The position numbers and the translations under genes were made by a program. From NCBI GenBank assembly GCA_928212115.1, contig CAKMRJ010001112.1:408723937-408787936 (forward strand): 64,000 nucleotides of DNA. Direction: 5' to 3'. The notes below the pieces were generated by a model. That model saw only the letters and a program-made list of their open reading frames with translations, was not told the DNA's origin and did not search any database. Positions 43,564 to 54,628 of this stretch are shown in pieces; the stretch's first letter is position 1; every line of letters begins with the position of its first letter. The DNA comes from Lactuca virosa (taxonomy: Eukaryota; Streptophyta; Magnoliopsida; Asterales; Asteraceae).

Positions 43564-44748
43564 ATGGTAATGACTACGCGAGGAGGTTTAGGTTTCGGAT
43601 CAGGCTCTGGTTCGGGTTTGAGTTCAGGTGCTAAGCCGATTGGTGAAAGGTTATGTGAGCTTATCGCACCCGAGGTTACTCGTGGCATCCTGGATACCCC
43701 GGTGATTTTTGGTACCGTCAAAGTGGGGATTGTGGATATCATGGAGAAGCGACTCCGGTCATTTCGAGCTGAGATTATCGCAGGCCAGATTAGGGCTCGA
43801 ACTCCCTTGTTCCGGGAGTTCAAGGCATGCAGAGCACATGAGTTCTTTGGGGCTAAGGACCACATCACTAGTCGTCGTTGGATCGCTGACATGGAGAATG
43901 CTCAGCGCACGAGCTTTTGCCCCGAGGCGACAAAGGTGGGATGCGCGTCCTATTTGCTGACAAACTGAGCGTGGGACTGGTGGGAGGAGGTTACCCAAGC
44001 GGTTGGTATGGCGGCTGTTACAGTGATGACTTAGGAGGAGTTTGTGCAGAGGTTTGATCAGAAGTTTGCACCGGCCATTGAGGTGCAACAACTAGTGAGA
44101 GAGTTCCAGGACCTTCACCAGACTACAGAGATTGTGGCGGTGATCACTGCCAAGTTCAGGGAGAGGGCATTGCTAGTTCTGAAGTACGTTGCGGATGAGG
44201 AGATGTGGAAGACGAGATATCATGCTATACTGAGGGATGATATCAGGGAGTTCATGAGTTTTTCAGGGTTCAAGACCCTGAATGATATGATTAAGAAGGT
44301 CCGTGAGTAGGAACTTGAGTTGGAACTCCGGACGAAGCGGAAGCAGGAGCAGGTTCAGACAACAGTGGGTCAGGCCAAGAAGCCTAAGACCTCCGATGTT
44401 CACAGCAGAGGCCAGCCGGGCCAAGGCGGATGTGTCAATTGCGTCAAGCCGCACAGTGGAGCCTGTCGATCTGTGGGCTTTGGATGTTTTGGTTGTGGTC
44501 AGGCAGGTCACATAGGCAAGGACTACCCCAAGAGGGCTCTGATTTGTTTTCACTTCAACCATACCGGTCATAAAAAGGCCAAATTTCCAAGATTTTATGG
44601 CGGAGCAGTGGTGGCGTCGGCGCTAGCCACCTTGAGGATTACCGATGGCCGCCAGGGCAAGGCGGAGACTCCTGCAGTTAAGAGTAGAGCATTTCAGTTG
44701 ACCACCGATGAGGCCCGAGCAGCGCCGGATGTAGTTACTGGTATGTGA
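43564..44748 (+). pseudogene. G4 gag with three in-frame stops and eroded zinc knuckles
   Basis: A single frame runs from the ATG at 43564 (then MTTRGGLGFGSGSG) to 44748 and is broken only by TGA at 43966-43968, TAG near 44032 and TAG near 44308. The gag core lies around FREFKACRAHEFFGA, WIADMENAQ and FRERALLVLKYVADEEMW. The first knuckle is CFGCGQAGHIGKDY, where the last Cys has become Tyr; the second, CFHFNHTGHKKAKF, has lost two Cys. Substitutions rather than indels dominate, which fits decay by deamination of methylated DNA. Confidence 0.88.
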
Positions 44749-44774
44749 CTTAACACTATCTTTTATTGTTTCCT

Positions 44775-46825
44775 TTTTTATACTTATATTTGTTATGATC
44801 TCGTTTAGGGACCTTTTTGGTCAATGGATTGTCGGCTCATGTTTTATTCGATTTGGGGGCTACCCGATCTTTTATATCTTTTACGCTCATCAATAAGTTT
44901 CGAGACGCACCAGGGACTTTCGACTCCCCTCTCGAGGTGGAGATCACAGATGATCGTACTATGAGTGTTGCGAGGGTATTTTCGAGGATGTGTTTAGAAC
45001 ATATTCAGTGAGAGTTTTCCTATTGATTTGGTATCGATTCCCTTGAGGGGATTGAAGGTGATCATCGGGATGGACTGGTTGGGGCCCAATGGGGACATGA
45101 TTCATTATGAGCGGTAGTTCGTGAGATTCCGAACCCCAAGTGGGGGAGAACTGGTCATTCTTGGTGAGCGAGCTTCGTATGGACCAACTCTCGGTTCCGC
45201 TGCGAGGGCTAGAAGGTTTCTTTAGCAGGGTTGTTCTGGGTTTTTGGCTCATGTTTCAAACACACGGGTTGATGCCATGTCAGAGTTAATAAGGGTATCC
45301 ATTGTGCGGGAGATTCCCGATGTTTTTCTCGAGGAGTTTCCGGGAGTGCCTCCCGAGAGGCAGGTTGAGTTTTAGATTGATTTGATGCTTGGATCGGCTC
45401 TGATAGCCAAGGCGACATATCGACTTGCACCGCCTGAGATGCAGGAGTTGTCTACGCAGTTGCATGAACTATTAGAAAGGGGTTTTATCCGTCCGAGTAG
45501 TTCCCCGTGGGGAGCACCGATCCTTTTCGTGAAAAAGAAGGACGGTTCACACAGGATGTGTATCGATTATCGGGAATTGAACAAACTAACGGTGTAGAAC
45601 CGTTACCCACTTATGAGGATCGATGACTTATTTGATCAGCTTCGGGGTGCATCTTGGTTCTCAAAGATTGATCTTCGTTCAGGATACCATCAGATGAGGA
45701 TCAGGGATGAGGATGTTCAGAAGACGGCCTTCAGAACTCGTTATGGTCATTACAAGTTCATGGTGATGCCTTTTTGGCTCACCAATGCACTAGCAACGTT
45801 CATGGATCTCATGAACCGGGTTTGCAGGCCGATGTTGGATTGGTCTATAATTGTTTTCATTGATGATATTCTCGTCTACTCCAACACCAAGGAGCAGCAC
45901 AAGCAACATCTGTGTGAGGTGTTGGAGACCTTGAGGAAGGAGAGGCTTTATGCCAAATTCTCCAAATGCGATTTTTGGTTGCGTCAGGTGCAGTTTTTGG
46001 GGCACATCATCAACCAAGATGGGATCTTGGTGGACCCAGCCAAGATCGAGGCTGTAATGCATTGGGAAGTTCCAAAAAACACATCTGAGATTCGTAGTTT
46101 CTTGGGTCTTGCGGGGTATTATCGGAGATTTATTCATGACTTCTCCAAGATTGTAGTGCCTCTGATCCACTTGACCAAGAAGAATGTGAACTTTCGGTAG
46201 GGTCCGGATCAACAGTTGGCCTTCGAGACTCAGAGGAAAAGATTGTGTGAGGCCCCGATTCTTGCATTACCGGAGGGATTAGATGATTTTGTGGTTTATT
46301 GCAACGCTTCTATTTCGGGATTGGGAGCCGTCCTTATGCAGATAGGGAATGTGATTGCTTACGCCTCGAGGCAGTTGAAGCCTCATGAGGCGAATTACCC
46401 CACACACGATTTGGAATTGGGGGACAGTGGTGTTTGCCCTGAGCCTCTGGACGCACTATTTATACAGGGTCTGATGCACTATTTATACCTACCATAAAAG
46501 TTTGAAGTATTTGATGGATCAACCGAACTTGAATACGCGGTAGCGGAGGTGGTTAGATGTGGTAAAAGACTATGACTGTGAGATTTTGTATCACTCCAGG
46601 AAGGCCAATGTGGTGGCCGATGCTTTGAGCCGTAAGGAAGTGTGCTCATCGATCCAAGATATTTGTTTGAGGATGACTGTTACCTCACCCTTGATGCATT
46701 TGATCAAGGATGCTTAAGTTGAAATTTTGAAAAGGAAAAATTAGAAGACTGAGCGAATTAGAGGGTAGATTCATTTGTTTGTTACAGACATTCGGGGGTT
46801 ATCGACCTAGTGTGGTAGGGTCTGG
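44775..46825 (+). pseudogene. G4 pol: protease, RT, RNase H only, many stops
   Basis: Protease has VLFDLGATRSFIS (Leu where Ser is usual) and VIIGMDWLG. RT has FVKKKDGSHRMCIDYRELNK with a stop at 45595-45597, then DLRSGYHQMRI, MPFWLTNAL (where MPFGLTNAP is usual), the active site FIDD at 45856-45867, and AKFSKCDFWLRQVQFLGH. RNase H has VVYCNASISG, IAYASRQLKPHE and a local duplication of GCACTATTTATAC near 46450-46490. The sequence ends at a FVTDIRGL-type stretch just before integrase, where N1 begins. At least five stops and the missing integrase make it non-functional. Confidence 0.9.
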
Positions 46826-47007
46826 TGATTCATTTTTTGATCTTTGATCTTCATGTTTTAGAGAGTTTTTGGATTCTAGAAATCGAATTCATCTTTGATT
46901 CTATTCATAATTCGATTTTCTTCACTATAATTCAAGTGATTTTTACTTTCTCTCTCTAGAAAACCCATTCAAAATCACTTTCTCTCTCTAGAAATCTTCA
47001 AGTTTTT

Positions 47008-47542
47008 ATGATCATGGTGAATTTGCCGTATAATTCTTGGATTGTGATCGTTGAAGATGTCAAATACAAAGTCAATAAAAATCAATATTATGGGTTGGTG
47101 TTAAACAAGTTGATTTCATGGGGAACTATGGTTTCTTATGGAGGAGTGAAGGATGATCATGGAAGCTTGATATTTAAACCACTTTGTGAGATCAAATGGT
47201 TGGCTGATATTACATGGTCCATATCATCACGTAGTAGTGATAAGATTGGAGAAGAAAAATATTTGTTCAGAAAGAAATATATTTCTCTTATTGAAGACCC
47301 AAATGATCTTCGTGCTCTTAAAGGTTGTTGAAGTTGTTGACAATGGAGTTCAATGTGATGTTCTTGAAGTTCATGATAAGAAGATTCAAGTTGATTCTCA
47401 AGATGAAAAAGTTTTTTGCTCGATTGGAGTTCAAACCGATGATATTTTGTGTTCTTGTGATTCGTTTGAAGGAATGATTCCTTATCGGAAGCCGGTGATC
47501 CAAGAAATTCACAAGTATCAAACTCCAAAAGATTTGATTTAA
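47008..47542 (+). pseudogene. N1 unknown ORF A, frameshifted
   Basis: An ATG at 47008 follows two copies of ACTTTCTCTCTCTAGAAA (46946-46997). The frame MVNLPYNSWIVIVEDVKYKV continues 107 codons to a stop at 47329. A second frame overlapping it continues with plausible protein (VVEVVDNGVQCDVLEVHD) to 47540, so a one-base shift near 47310-47330 is likely. No known domain is recognised. It could be the N-terminal coding part of a non-autonomous copia. Confidence 0.4.
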
Positions 47543-47669
47543 ACTCATAAAGTTGAAGTTGTGGAAAGTGGGTTTGTTCATGAAATCAAGTATTCAAGAT
47601 GCAAAAAGATGAGAAAGAAAAAAGAAGAAGAAGATTAATCGGAAAAACAAGCGGGTTTACTCACAAAAA

Positions 47670-47993
47670 TTGTCAAATATTATGAAGCCGAAATCCGTGA
47701 AGCAAATTTGGGTTCCAAAGCAACAATCTCCAAGTGTTGCATTGAATTTGAAGTCAAAACCCAAAAGTGTTGATGGTTCTTTTGAAGATGTTCTTGGATC
47801 AATGAAGAACACGAAGAACACGAAGAACGAGTTGTACATCTCGCATAGTGGGTGGTACAATGTTCAAATTGGAGATTTCCTCATTCCAACAAAAGAACCA
47901 AGATCTTCTAAATTTGATTCGTTCGTTGAAAACGGAACTCGATTCGTCAAAAAGGTATCTCAAATTCTCAAATGGATTCCAAAACGTCCATGA
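47670..47993 (+). pseudogene. N1 unknown ORF B, gag-tail-like
   Basis: About 107 codons are open with KSVKQIWVPKQQSPS near the start, a type of motif seen between gag and protease in copia elements, then ELYISHSGWYNVQIGDFLIP. It is followed by a stop and no protease. Family assignment is weak. Confidence 0.4.
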
Positions 47994-49639
47994 TTTCGAT
48001 TCGTGTTTTTCGTTTTTCAATTTTTGATCGATTTGCCTCATTGGATCAAATCCGTTTCAACCCCATTGATTGATCCAATTATTTTTGTTTAAGATCAAAA
48101 CCAAAACCATTTTCTCAAAATCGAATTTCACTGTTCATGTAAATCAGGCTAATTTCAATTCATAAATTCATTCATTTTCCGATACTGTTCATGACTATAT
48201 TTGAGCCCAGTTGGACAAATTAAGATACTATTCATTGATATAAGCCCAATCATTATTGGTTACTGTTCATCTACCCAAGTCCATTACCGTTCATCGATTA
48301 AATGGATCCAAAATTGTTGCGCAAAAGAGTATTGATCTTTTATTCTTTTCTAATGACTCTCGCATCCGATACAGTCAATATATAACAAATTGACACTCGA
48401 TTCAAGTTAAGATTGGAATCGAGATCAAATTTTAGTTGTGTTCAAGATGAACTGATTTTGGTTGACAGTAAGGTTGATTGTAATCAGAATATGTCGACTT
48501 AATTCGTATCGCATACTAATTGATATTGATCAGTTTGTACACTCGCATTACCGAGTTGTACGTTTGTTCCAAGTTTATTTCCGATCTTCATCTGTTGTTC
48601 GTTCATCGATTGTTCATTAATCAATTGTTCTTGATTCCCAATTTCATTCCTTCATCTCTAATAATCATTTGTTATTGATTGATAATATGAGTTTAGATAT
48701 CGATTTCAGATGATGTGTATATGATGAAATCGATTTTAGACTTAGAAATCGGAAATTGACTCTTTGATCTTGATGAAATTAATCAAGAACTGTCAAAATT
48801 TTGTGAAGAACATGTGAAGAACAGTTGGATAATCATGTTTTGATCTGGATTGTGTCACTAGAAACATCGATTTCGTGTTTGTTGACAGTTAATTTCGAAA
48901 AGTCAAATTCAAAAAGTCAACATTCATGTTCTTGGATGTTGAATGATCTATGCTTGGAGAATCAATGGAGTGAAATCGATGTGGGTCTAACTTCGAAAGT
49001 TTGGAGTCGATTTGGTGAACAGCTGAATGATGGATGCTTGATTGAAAATCAATATGTGAAAAATTGATTTTGGAGTTAAACTGAGATTCGATTTTGGGGT
49101 CTCAGTGTATGTTGATGGCTGAAAAACGAAGTATTGATTTTGATGTCAATATGAGAAGGAATGAAGGCAGTGCAAACGAAATGAACTGGGAACGAACTGA
49201 AATCGATGATCGATGATTAAGAACTCAAAGCGAAGGTCCTTGCAAGTTAATTGAGAACGAAAACTGTTTGTTTGGAGTTCGATTCATGTTTTGCAATTTC
49301 TATTTGGAATCAAATTTAGATGGTCATAGACGAACAGTTGAAGGACTTTGATTTTTGATTTCGAATGGTTAGGAGTCAATTATTCATGGTCGATAGATGG
49401 GTTTAAGGTGAATGGCTTTTGGAGTCGACGGATTTTGAAAGTTCAATTTTCGAAGTCTGGATGTGTTGATCGACATTAAAAGCTTTAGTTGGGTCGATTG
49501 ATGAACAGATTGGCGACGCGAAGTCAAGAAGGAATGAAATCGATTAATTTTCAAAGTCAGGTATCGGTGTGCTGGGTTGCTTAAAGAACGAATAAGCTCA
49601 ATTTTGGGGAATCAATGAGGTTTACAAAAGTTTGGATGA
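47994..49639 (+). other. N1 internal non-coding sequence
   Basis: AT-rich, with many ATCGATT/GATTTC-type words and no long ORF or retroelement domain. The open stretch at 48825-49067 is probably chance. Confidence 0.5.
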
Positions 49640-50220
49640 AGTTTCGTACGAAGTGAAGCATGGATAATTTCGTATGAATGGAATTGTCTGAGAAACGAAT
49701 CGTGAACTATCGATGGGTTGGGGATAAAGAACGAACTGGGAAAATTCGATTTAGAGGTTGGATGATTAAGAGGTTACTGTTTATTAAGAGGCTTCGAATG
49801 CCTTCGAATTCGTGTGTTTGGGAAAATTTTCGTATGAAGAGGAGATGCTTTCGTACGAAGCGTTGCAAAATTTCGTATGTTTGGAATGGAAAAGCAAAAT
49901 TTTCGAATGTAGTCCCTCAAGTTTCGAATGGTTGACAAATGGAAAAAGGCTTCGTATGAATGATCCAAATTTCGTACGTTTTGATCAAAAAGCAGAATTT
50001 TCGAATTCAGCCCCTGAACTTTCGAATATTTGGCAACCTCATCAATTAATTGAAGTTTCGAATGTTTGACACTTTTCACCCAAATTCGAAAATTTTATGA
50101 AACTTCGAATGTTTGGGATAACTCTTCGTATGTTTGGAACACAAATGGCAGAATTTTCGAAAATAGTCTCTGAGGCTTCGAATGTTTGGCGGTTCATACC
50201 CAAATTCGAAAAAGGACTGT
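49640..50220 (+). repeat. N1 interspersed TTCGAATGTTTGG / TTCGTATGTTTGG repeats
   Basis: A core TTCGWATG(T)TTGG, often preceded by AAAATTTTCG or CAGAATTTTCG and followed by ACCCAAATTCGAAAA, recurs at least ten times at irregular spacing (for example near 49795, 49870, 49905, 49945, 50020, 50055, 50105, 50125 and 50178). It looks like an old diverged tandem array. Confidence 0.7.
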
Positions 50221-50504
50221 TTTTGCTGAAAATTGAAGAAAATGCATTTCAAGCCCCTGCAGTTTGTGCAAATTGACGCTTTCTACCCAGCTTTGGAAAA
50301 GGGGGAGAGTTTTGCATATTTGGCTGTTTTGGGCGCAACGGTCCCTGCAGAATTCAGAAAGTGACGATTTTTACCCGGTTTTTGAAAAATCTTGCAACTT
50401 TCACCCAAAAAGTCAAAAATTTTCATAAATTGGAAATTTTTTGTGGCTTTTTCGTGATTGTTTTTCCGTGCAAGATTTTTGGTGATTCATTTTTGGTACA
50501 CATC

Positions 50505-50743
50505 AAGGGGGAGTATCGTGAAGACTATTCCTCGGGCGCTTCTCACCCTTAGTGGGTTTTATAATCATTTTTTTGATTATAAAAAGGGGGAGAATGATGG
50601 GTATTCGAAGCTTCTCGGGTTTGTCGGATATTCATTAGCGGATTTGAAGACCGGTGTTTCTTCGAGGGGGAGTTTGGTCTTGATCGCGCGAGCTCGTTGG
50701 ATACTGAAGCCGAGATATCCAATCGTAACTTTGAGGGGGAGAA
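50505..50743 (+). other. Four polypurine-tract-like runs before N1 LTR
   Basis: AAGGGGGAG (50505), AAAAAGGGGGAGAA (50581), GAGGGGGAG (50664) and GAGGGGGAGAA (50733) are spaced 69-83 bp apart; the last abuts the LTR. Multiple tracts are known upstream of Sirevirus 3' LTRs, suggesting a copia-type ancestry. Confidence 0.75.
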
Positions 50744-51034
50744 TGTTAGGGTGCAAAGTCACTCTTGGATGTAGTGGTTTTAGGCTTTCCCCTTTGTATG
50801 TGTAAATGGGTTGAATATTTCCTATAAATAGGAAGTGAGTGACTCCCATTATGTAAGGAACCATTTGGAGTGTTAGACTAGAGAGAGAAATTGTGTACAA
50901 ACCCATTTGTATATCCTTTCTAGATCTAATATGAGCTTACAAAGATTTATTTACTCCTTGTGTTCTTGATTTTACATGATGATTCACTAGATCTTTATAA
51001 TTCCGCACATGCCATCATAATCAAAACTACAACA
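50744..51034 (+). repeat. N1 3' LTR, 291 bp
   Basis: It begins TGTTAGGGTGC after a polypurine tract and ends ACTACAACA. TATAAATA is near 50825. Homologous G4 LTR sequence resumes at 51035. Confidence 0.75.
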
Positions 51035-52139
51035 CATGCACGTAAAGTTGGTAACTTTACGTGATAAACCACCTCAAGGAAGTCAGATCTAAGTTTTGGG
51101 ATAATAATGTCTTAATCGATTAAGAGCTAAAAAAGTGAAGTTGGCCAATCAGGGGGAGTACGTTGGGCGTACAAGCCCTTATGCGTGTACGCTTAGCGTA
51201 CAAGCTGAGAACGCCCCGCGTACTCAGCAGTGGGTTGCGGATGTTTGGGCCTTCGGTTTTGGGCTTCATTTTGGAGCCTAGGAGTTTAGGGCTGTATTTT
51301 GGGCCACTAGATTATTGTTTTGGGCTAAGGATGTTTTTGGACTTGTTTTGTGGGCCTTAAGTATTATGAGTTGGGCCTTTGGGCCTTAGGGCCCATTATT
51401 GTGTTTGGGCCAAGAATGATTAAGCCCATTAAGGGTAAAGTGAAGGGGGGACCTTGACCTTAGGAATTGGTTTGGAATTTAGGCCCATAGTCATGATTGT
51501 AACCCATTCCAAATTAGGGTAATTTGTTTATGTTCAGTGTGGGATTTACCAAGGTGAGTCTCCTCCCTGTATCCATGGGTCAAAGGCACCAAGGCTAGCC
51601 CACCATCCAGTTATGTAGCATGCTAGTTTTTGTACGATATATGTATTGTGTTTGCATGATCAAATTGAAATATACCCCAGGGCAGGGATGAATATGGCAT
51701 GACAGGTAGAAATATACCCCAGGGCGGGGCCCATTATGATATGTTTGGGTTGAAATATACCCCCGGTCGGGGTCCAATATGATATGATCGGGATGAAATA
51801 TACCCTAGGGCGAGGCCCAGGGTGGGGCCCATACTTGCTTTTTAGGTTGCAATATACCCTAGGGCTTGGCCCAGTTGTATGTTTAGTATATGGTATTCTC
51901 GGGAAAACTCACTTAGCTTTTGCTTACAGTTTGTATTGTGGTTTTAGGTACTTCCGGTACTAAGGGGAAGGGCACGACTTGATAGCGCAACATTCACTCC
52001 CCACCATTTTTCGCATCTACAATTATTGTCACTCTGATGATTTTACATGGTGATGATGATGTAATGGATTTTGGAATAAAACTTATGATTGTAAACCTTA
52101 ATTAAAAATGAAAAATTTTCTCCTGTTTTTTGGGTTGTT
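51035..52139 (+). repeat. G4 3' LTR fragment
   Basis: It matches about 41562-42736 of the 5' LTR, including the GTACG dyads near 51159-51225 and the GC-rich tandem block, but lacks the TA microsatellite. It ends GGGTTGTT without the final ACA. Confidence 0.9.
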
Positions 52140-52411
52140 CTATGTATGCTGATTTAATTGTAATCTTTTTAAGATGATAATAATTTGACAGTGGAATTCT
52201 ATCCGGTGGAATTCTTAGACTCACTCTCTGTAAGTAGTTTACCCCTCACTACCTTCAGTTAAAAGACGGATACCCGATAATAGTATTACAAAATATTCAC
52301 CCATCAAATGAATTTTGTAATGGCACCAAATTGATATGCAATTTTTTCAGCATAATATCAGTAATGTGAAAATAGTTCTTCGTCAACATGTTAGGAAGAA
52401 GATATTTTGCC

Positions 52412-52476
<65 letters not shown>

Positions 52477-52782
52477 AAAATCGGTAATCTCGCATGGGAA
52501 ACTTTTCGTTGCACTATCTAGTAATTACATGTACGTTGTTCTGAGTTTTTTTAGTTATTATGATTGATGACTAAATGTTCACAAAGTTGTTAATGAAAGT
52601 TTTAAAAGAAATTACATAAATCGTGGCTATGGTTTCCCAGATTCTTGGTTTTCATTCTGAACTTTTTTTTATTACATATATTGTCTAGATGGTTTTCGTC
52701 CTGAAAAAAAAAGTAGTTGTCAAACCAAAGTATAAGCCACCCGCCGCATTACAAAGGTAGACGGGTAGTGTGTGTGTGTGTC

Positions 52783-52818
<36 letters not shown>

Positions 52819-53058
52819 AACAAAACTGCAAAAATGGTCTTTGTGGTTTGCGACTTTTTCTGAAAAATGGTCCAAACCATGAAAGTTGCAAATTAGTGGT
52901 CCTTTTAAGCATGTTTGTATGTTGTTTTTGTCCCTTTAAAAAATGAAATTACTAAATTGATCTTATTATATTTATTTTCCATTATTTTTTTTCTATATGT
53001 ATTTATATATATTAAATAAAGATAAGGTCCCACTTACCCACCCCATCTCTCTCACGCT

Positions 53059-53115
<57 letters not shown>

Positions 53116-53200
53116 CCATTTGATTAATTGTTTAGCAAACAAATAAACAAAGACCCACATTCACACATAGTTAAATCTCTTCAACAACAAATTTTACAGA
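52140..53200. other. Spacer with three microsatellites
   Basis: A TA run is at 52416-52474. A compound (GT)n(TA)n(CA)n at about 52768-52818 reads as an inverted repeat. A CT run lies at about 53045-53114. No gene seen. Confidence 0.8.
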
Positions 53201-53275
53201 CTGTTACCAGAATATCTAGGTGAAACTTCCAATTTGGAAGAGTTTGATGTGTCTGTTAACCAACTTTATGATGAG
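53201..53275 (+). pseudogene. LRR-like exon fragment
   Basis: A short frame gives NLEEFDVSVNQL in a context like one leucine-rich repeat of a receptor kinase. It is preceded by TTTTACAG (acceptor-like) and followed by GAGGTAATT (donor-like). Only about 25 residues, so this may be chance. Confidence 0.25.
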
Positions 53276-53379
53276 GTAATTTCAATTTTAACCCTATGTA
53301 TGAAAAATATTACATTTTGGCCCTTGTGCATGAGAAGGATTGCAAAATGGCTCATAGTGGCATTTTGGTAATTTTGGGT

Positions 53380-53445
53380 CGGGACTTATTACGTTGGGCG
53401 TACGCTTCGTATGCAAGGCATACATGGGAAGAACTTAGTATGTTG
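53380..53445 (+). repeat. G6 LTR, left piece (target of G5)
   Basis: ACGTTGGGCGTACGC-type sequence of the GTACG-dyad LTR family, ending with the TGTTG target site. The same LTR resumes at 63105. The beginning of this LTR was not located. Confidence 0.65.
53441..53445. repeat. Target-site duplication TGTTG (left) of G5
   Basis: It is repeated at 63100-63104 after the right LTR end TGTCACA. Confidence 0.92.
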
Positions 53446-54312
53446 TGTAATGCCCGTGTTTCTAGGCTAGGCATTAATATTGACATTATAGTCTAGGTTA
53501 ACCTTTGTGACTCATTTTGGAGAAATGAAAAGGAATTATGTGAATATTATGTGTTTTATGTGTTTTATGCTTAATTATTAGGGTTTAATTAATTAAGAAT
53601 AAAAATGAGCGTCAAAATTAAATTTTAGATAAAGCCGATATCTATTAAGAAACTTGTAGTGGGCGTGACAAGGATTACGGATATATAAAGAATGCCGAAA
53701 TCCGAGTTATAACGAAGAAGTTATGACTTGTCGAAGTTTCGCGACAAACCGGCACGGGGCCGAATGTCGTAAAAAGTGAGTTTTCGATAAACTACTTTTT
53801 AGCCTTAGTGATCTAAACGAAACTCGTAGTGTTCGTTAAACCGAGAGTAAGTATAAAAAGAACGCCCAAATCTGACTTCGTATGAGGAAGTTATGATTTT
53901 TCGAAGTTTCAGCTTAGCAGTAGACAGCTAAAAACTCGAATTTTAGATCGAGTGATTTTTAGCCGACACGACCTAAACGAGAATCGAAGGTCTCGTCATT
54001 AGTAGCTCAACGGTAAAAAGTCTGACGAAAACGTACGTCGGATGAAGAAGTTATGAATTTTTAACGGATTTCCTGTCCCGGTTTGTTAAAAATAATAATA
54101 TAAAAATTAAAGTCAAAATTAGCCGACAAAGTCTAAACGAAAGTTGTAGAGCGTAATTTTACCTACGCGTGCATATAAAAAACGTCAAAAACGGAGCTCG
54201 TATGCGAAAGTTATGGATTTTAGAAGTTTTTGCACAAAAATCGAGAAAATTCGCATAGTCACGTTTTTGCCACGTCACCCTCGCTTAGATCGTGCCATGT
54301 GTCCGAAATTGG

Positions 54313-54366
54313 TGAGTCATGTGAGCCACGTGTCCGAGCTGTTGAGTCATCCGAGCTGCTGAGTCA
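54313..54366 (+). promoter_or_regulatory. bZIP-type motif cluster upstream of G5 TATA box
   Basis: TGAGTCA occurs at 54313, 54343 and 54360, and CACGTG (G-box core) at 54327-54332, about 255-310 bp upstream of TATAAATA. The 3' LTR has TGAGTCA at 61619 and 61649 and CACGTG at 61602 and 61633. TGAGTCA and CACGTG are established plant bZIP binding cores; use here is inference. Confidence 0.5.
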
Positions 54367-54620
54367 TCCGAAGGGGTCCACTAGGAGTCCGACGCGTGTC
54401 CTATTCCTCGTGTCCGAGCCTTCGCGAGAGTGCCACGAACCCTCTCTACTTCGAACCCTAGGCCGCGGTCCAATCAGGAGGGGACACGGAGGCTTCGCAT
54501 GCGCAGATCACGTGCGAGCACATACGCACCCTCGCCCAGCTGCTGCCGCGTGGCCTTCGCTCCTGATGCCACCTGCCTTCGCATGCTGACTCCTCTCCTT
54601 CTAAGACCGACTTCGGACCC

Positions 54621-54628
54621 TATAAATA
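54621..54628 (+). promoter_or_regulatory. G5 LTR TATA box
   Basis: TATAAATA in the sense direction, conserved at 61908-61915 in the other LTR. Confidence 0.65.

Larger units (their letters stand above)
46826..51034 (+). mobile_element. N1: LTR retroelement remnant with little coding capacity (LARD-like?)
   Basis: It is recognised by a 291-bp TG...CA LTR with a TATA box (50744-51034) preceded by a purine tract. It spans about 4.2 kb of plus-strand sequence that has no RT, RNase H or integrase. A matching 5' LTR is absent: the left junction abuts G4 pol directly. Two weak ORF regions (47008-47542 and 47670-47993) and a repeat-rich 3' part are its only contents. It resembles a large non-autonomous LTR derivative whose 5' end was deleted together with part of G4. 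The left limit is approximate. Confidence 0.6.
40939..52139 (+). mobile_element. G4: decayed Ty3/gypsy element with its integrase half replaced by N1
   Basis: Parts on the plus strand are the 5' LTR (40939-42739), PBS, gag with three stops, and pol through RNase H with many stops. Then comes foreign N1 sequence, and finally the last 1.1 kb of the 3' LTR (51035-52139). The 3' LTR fragment starts at the position matching about 41562 of the 5' LTR. Integrase, PPT and the first third of the 3' LTR are gone. Confidence 0.88.

Noticed and set aside
52768..52818. (GT)n(TA)n(CA)n as a functional hairpin
   Set aside because: Compound microsatellites of this form arise by slippage; nothing nearby suggests a gene or RNA.
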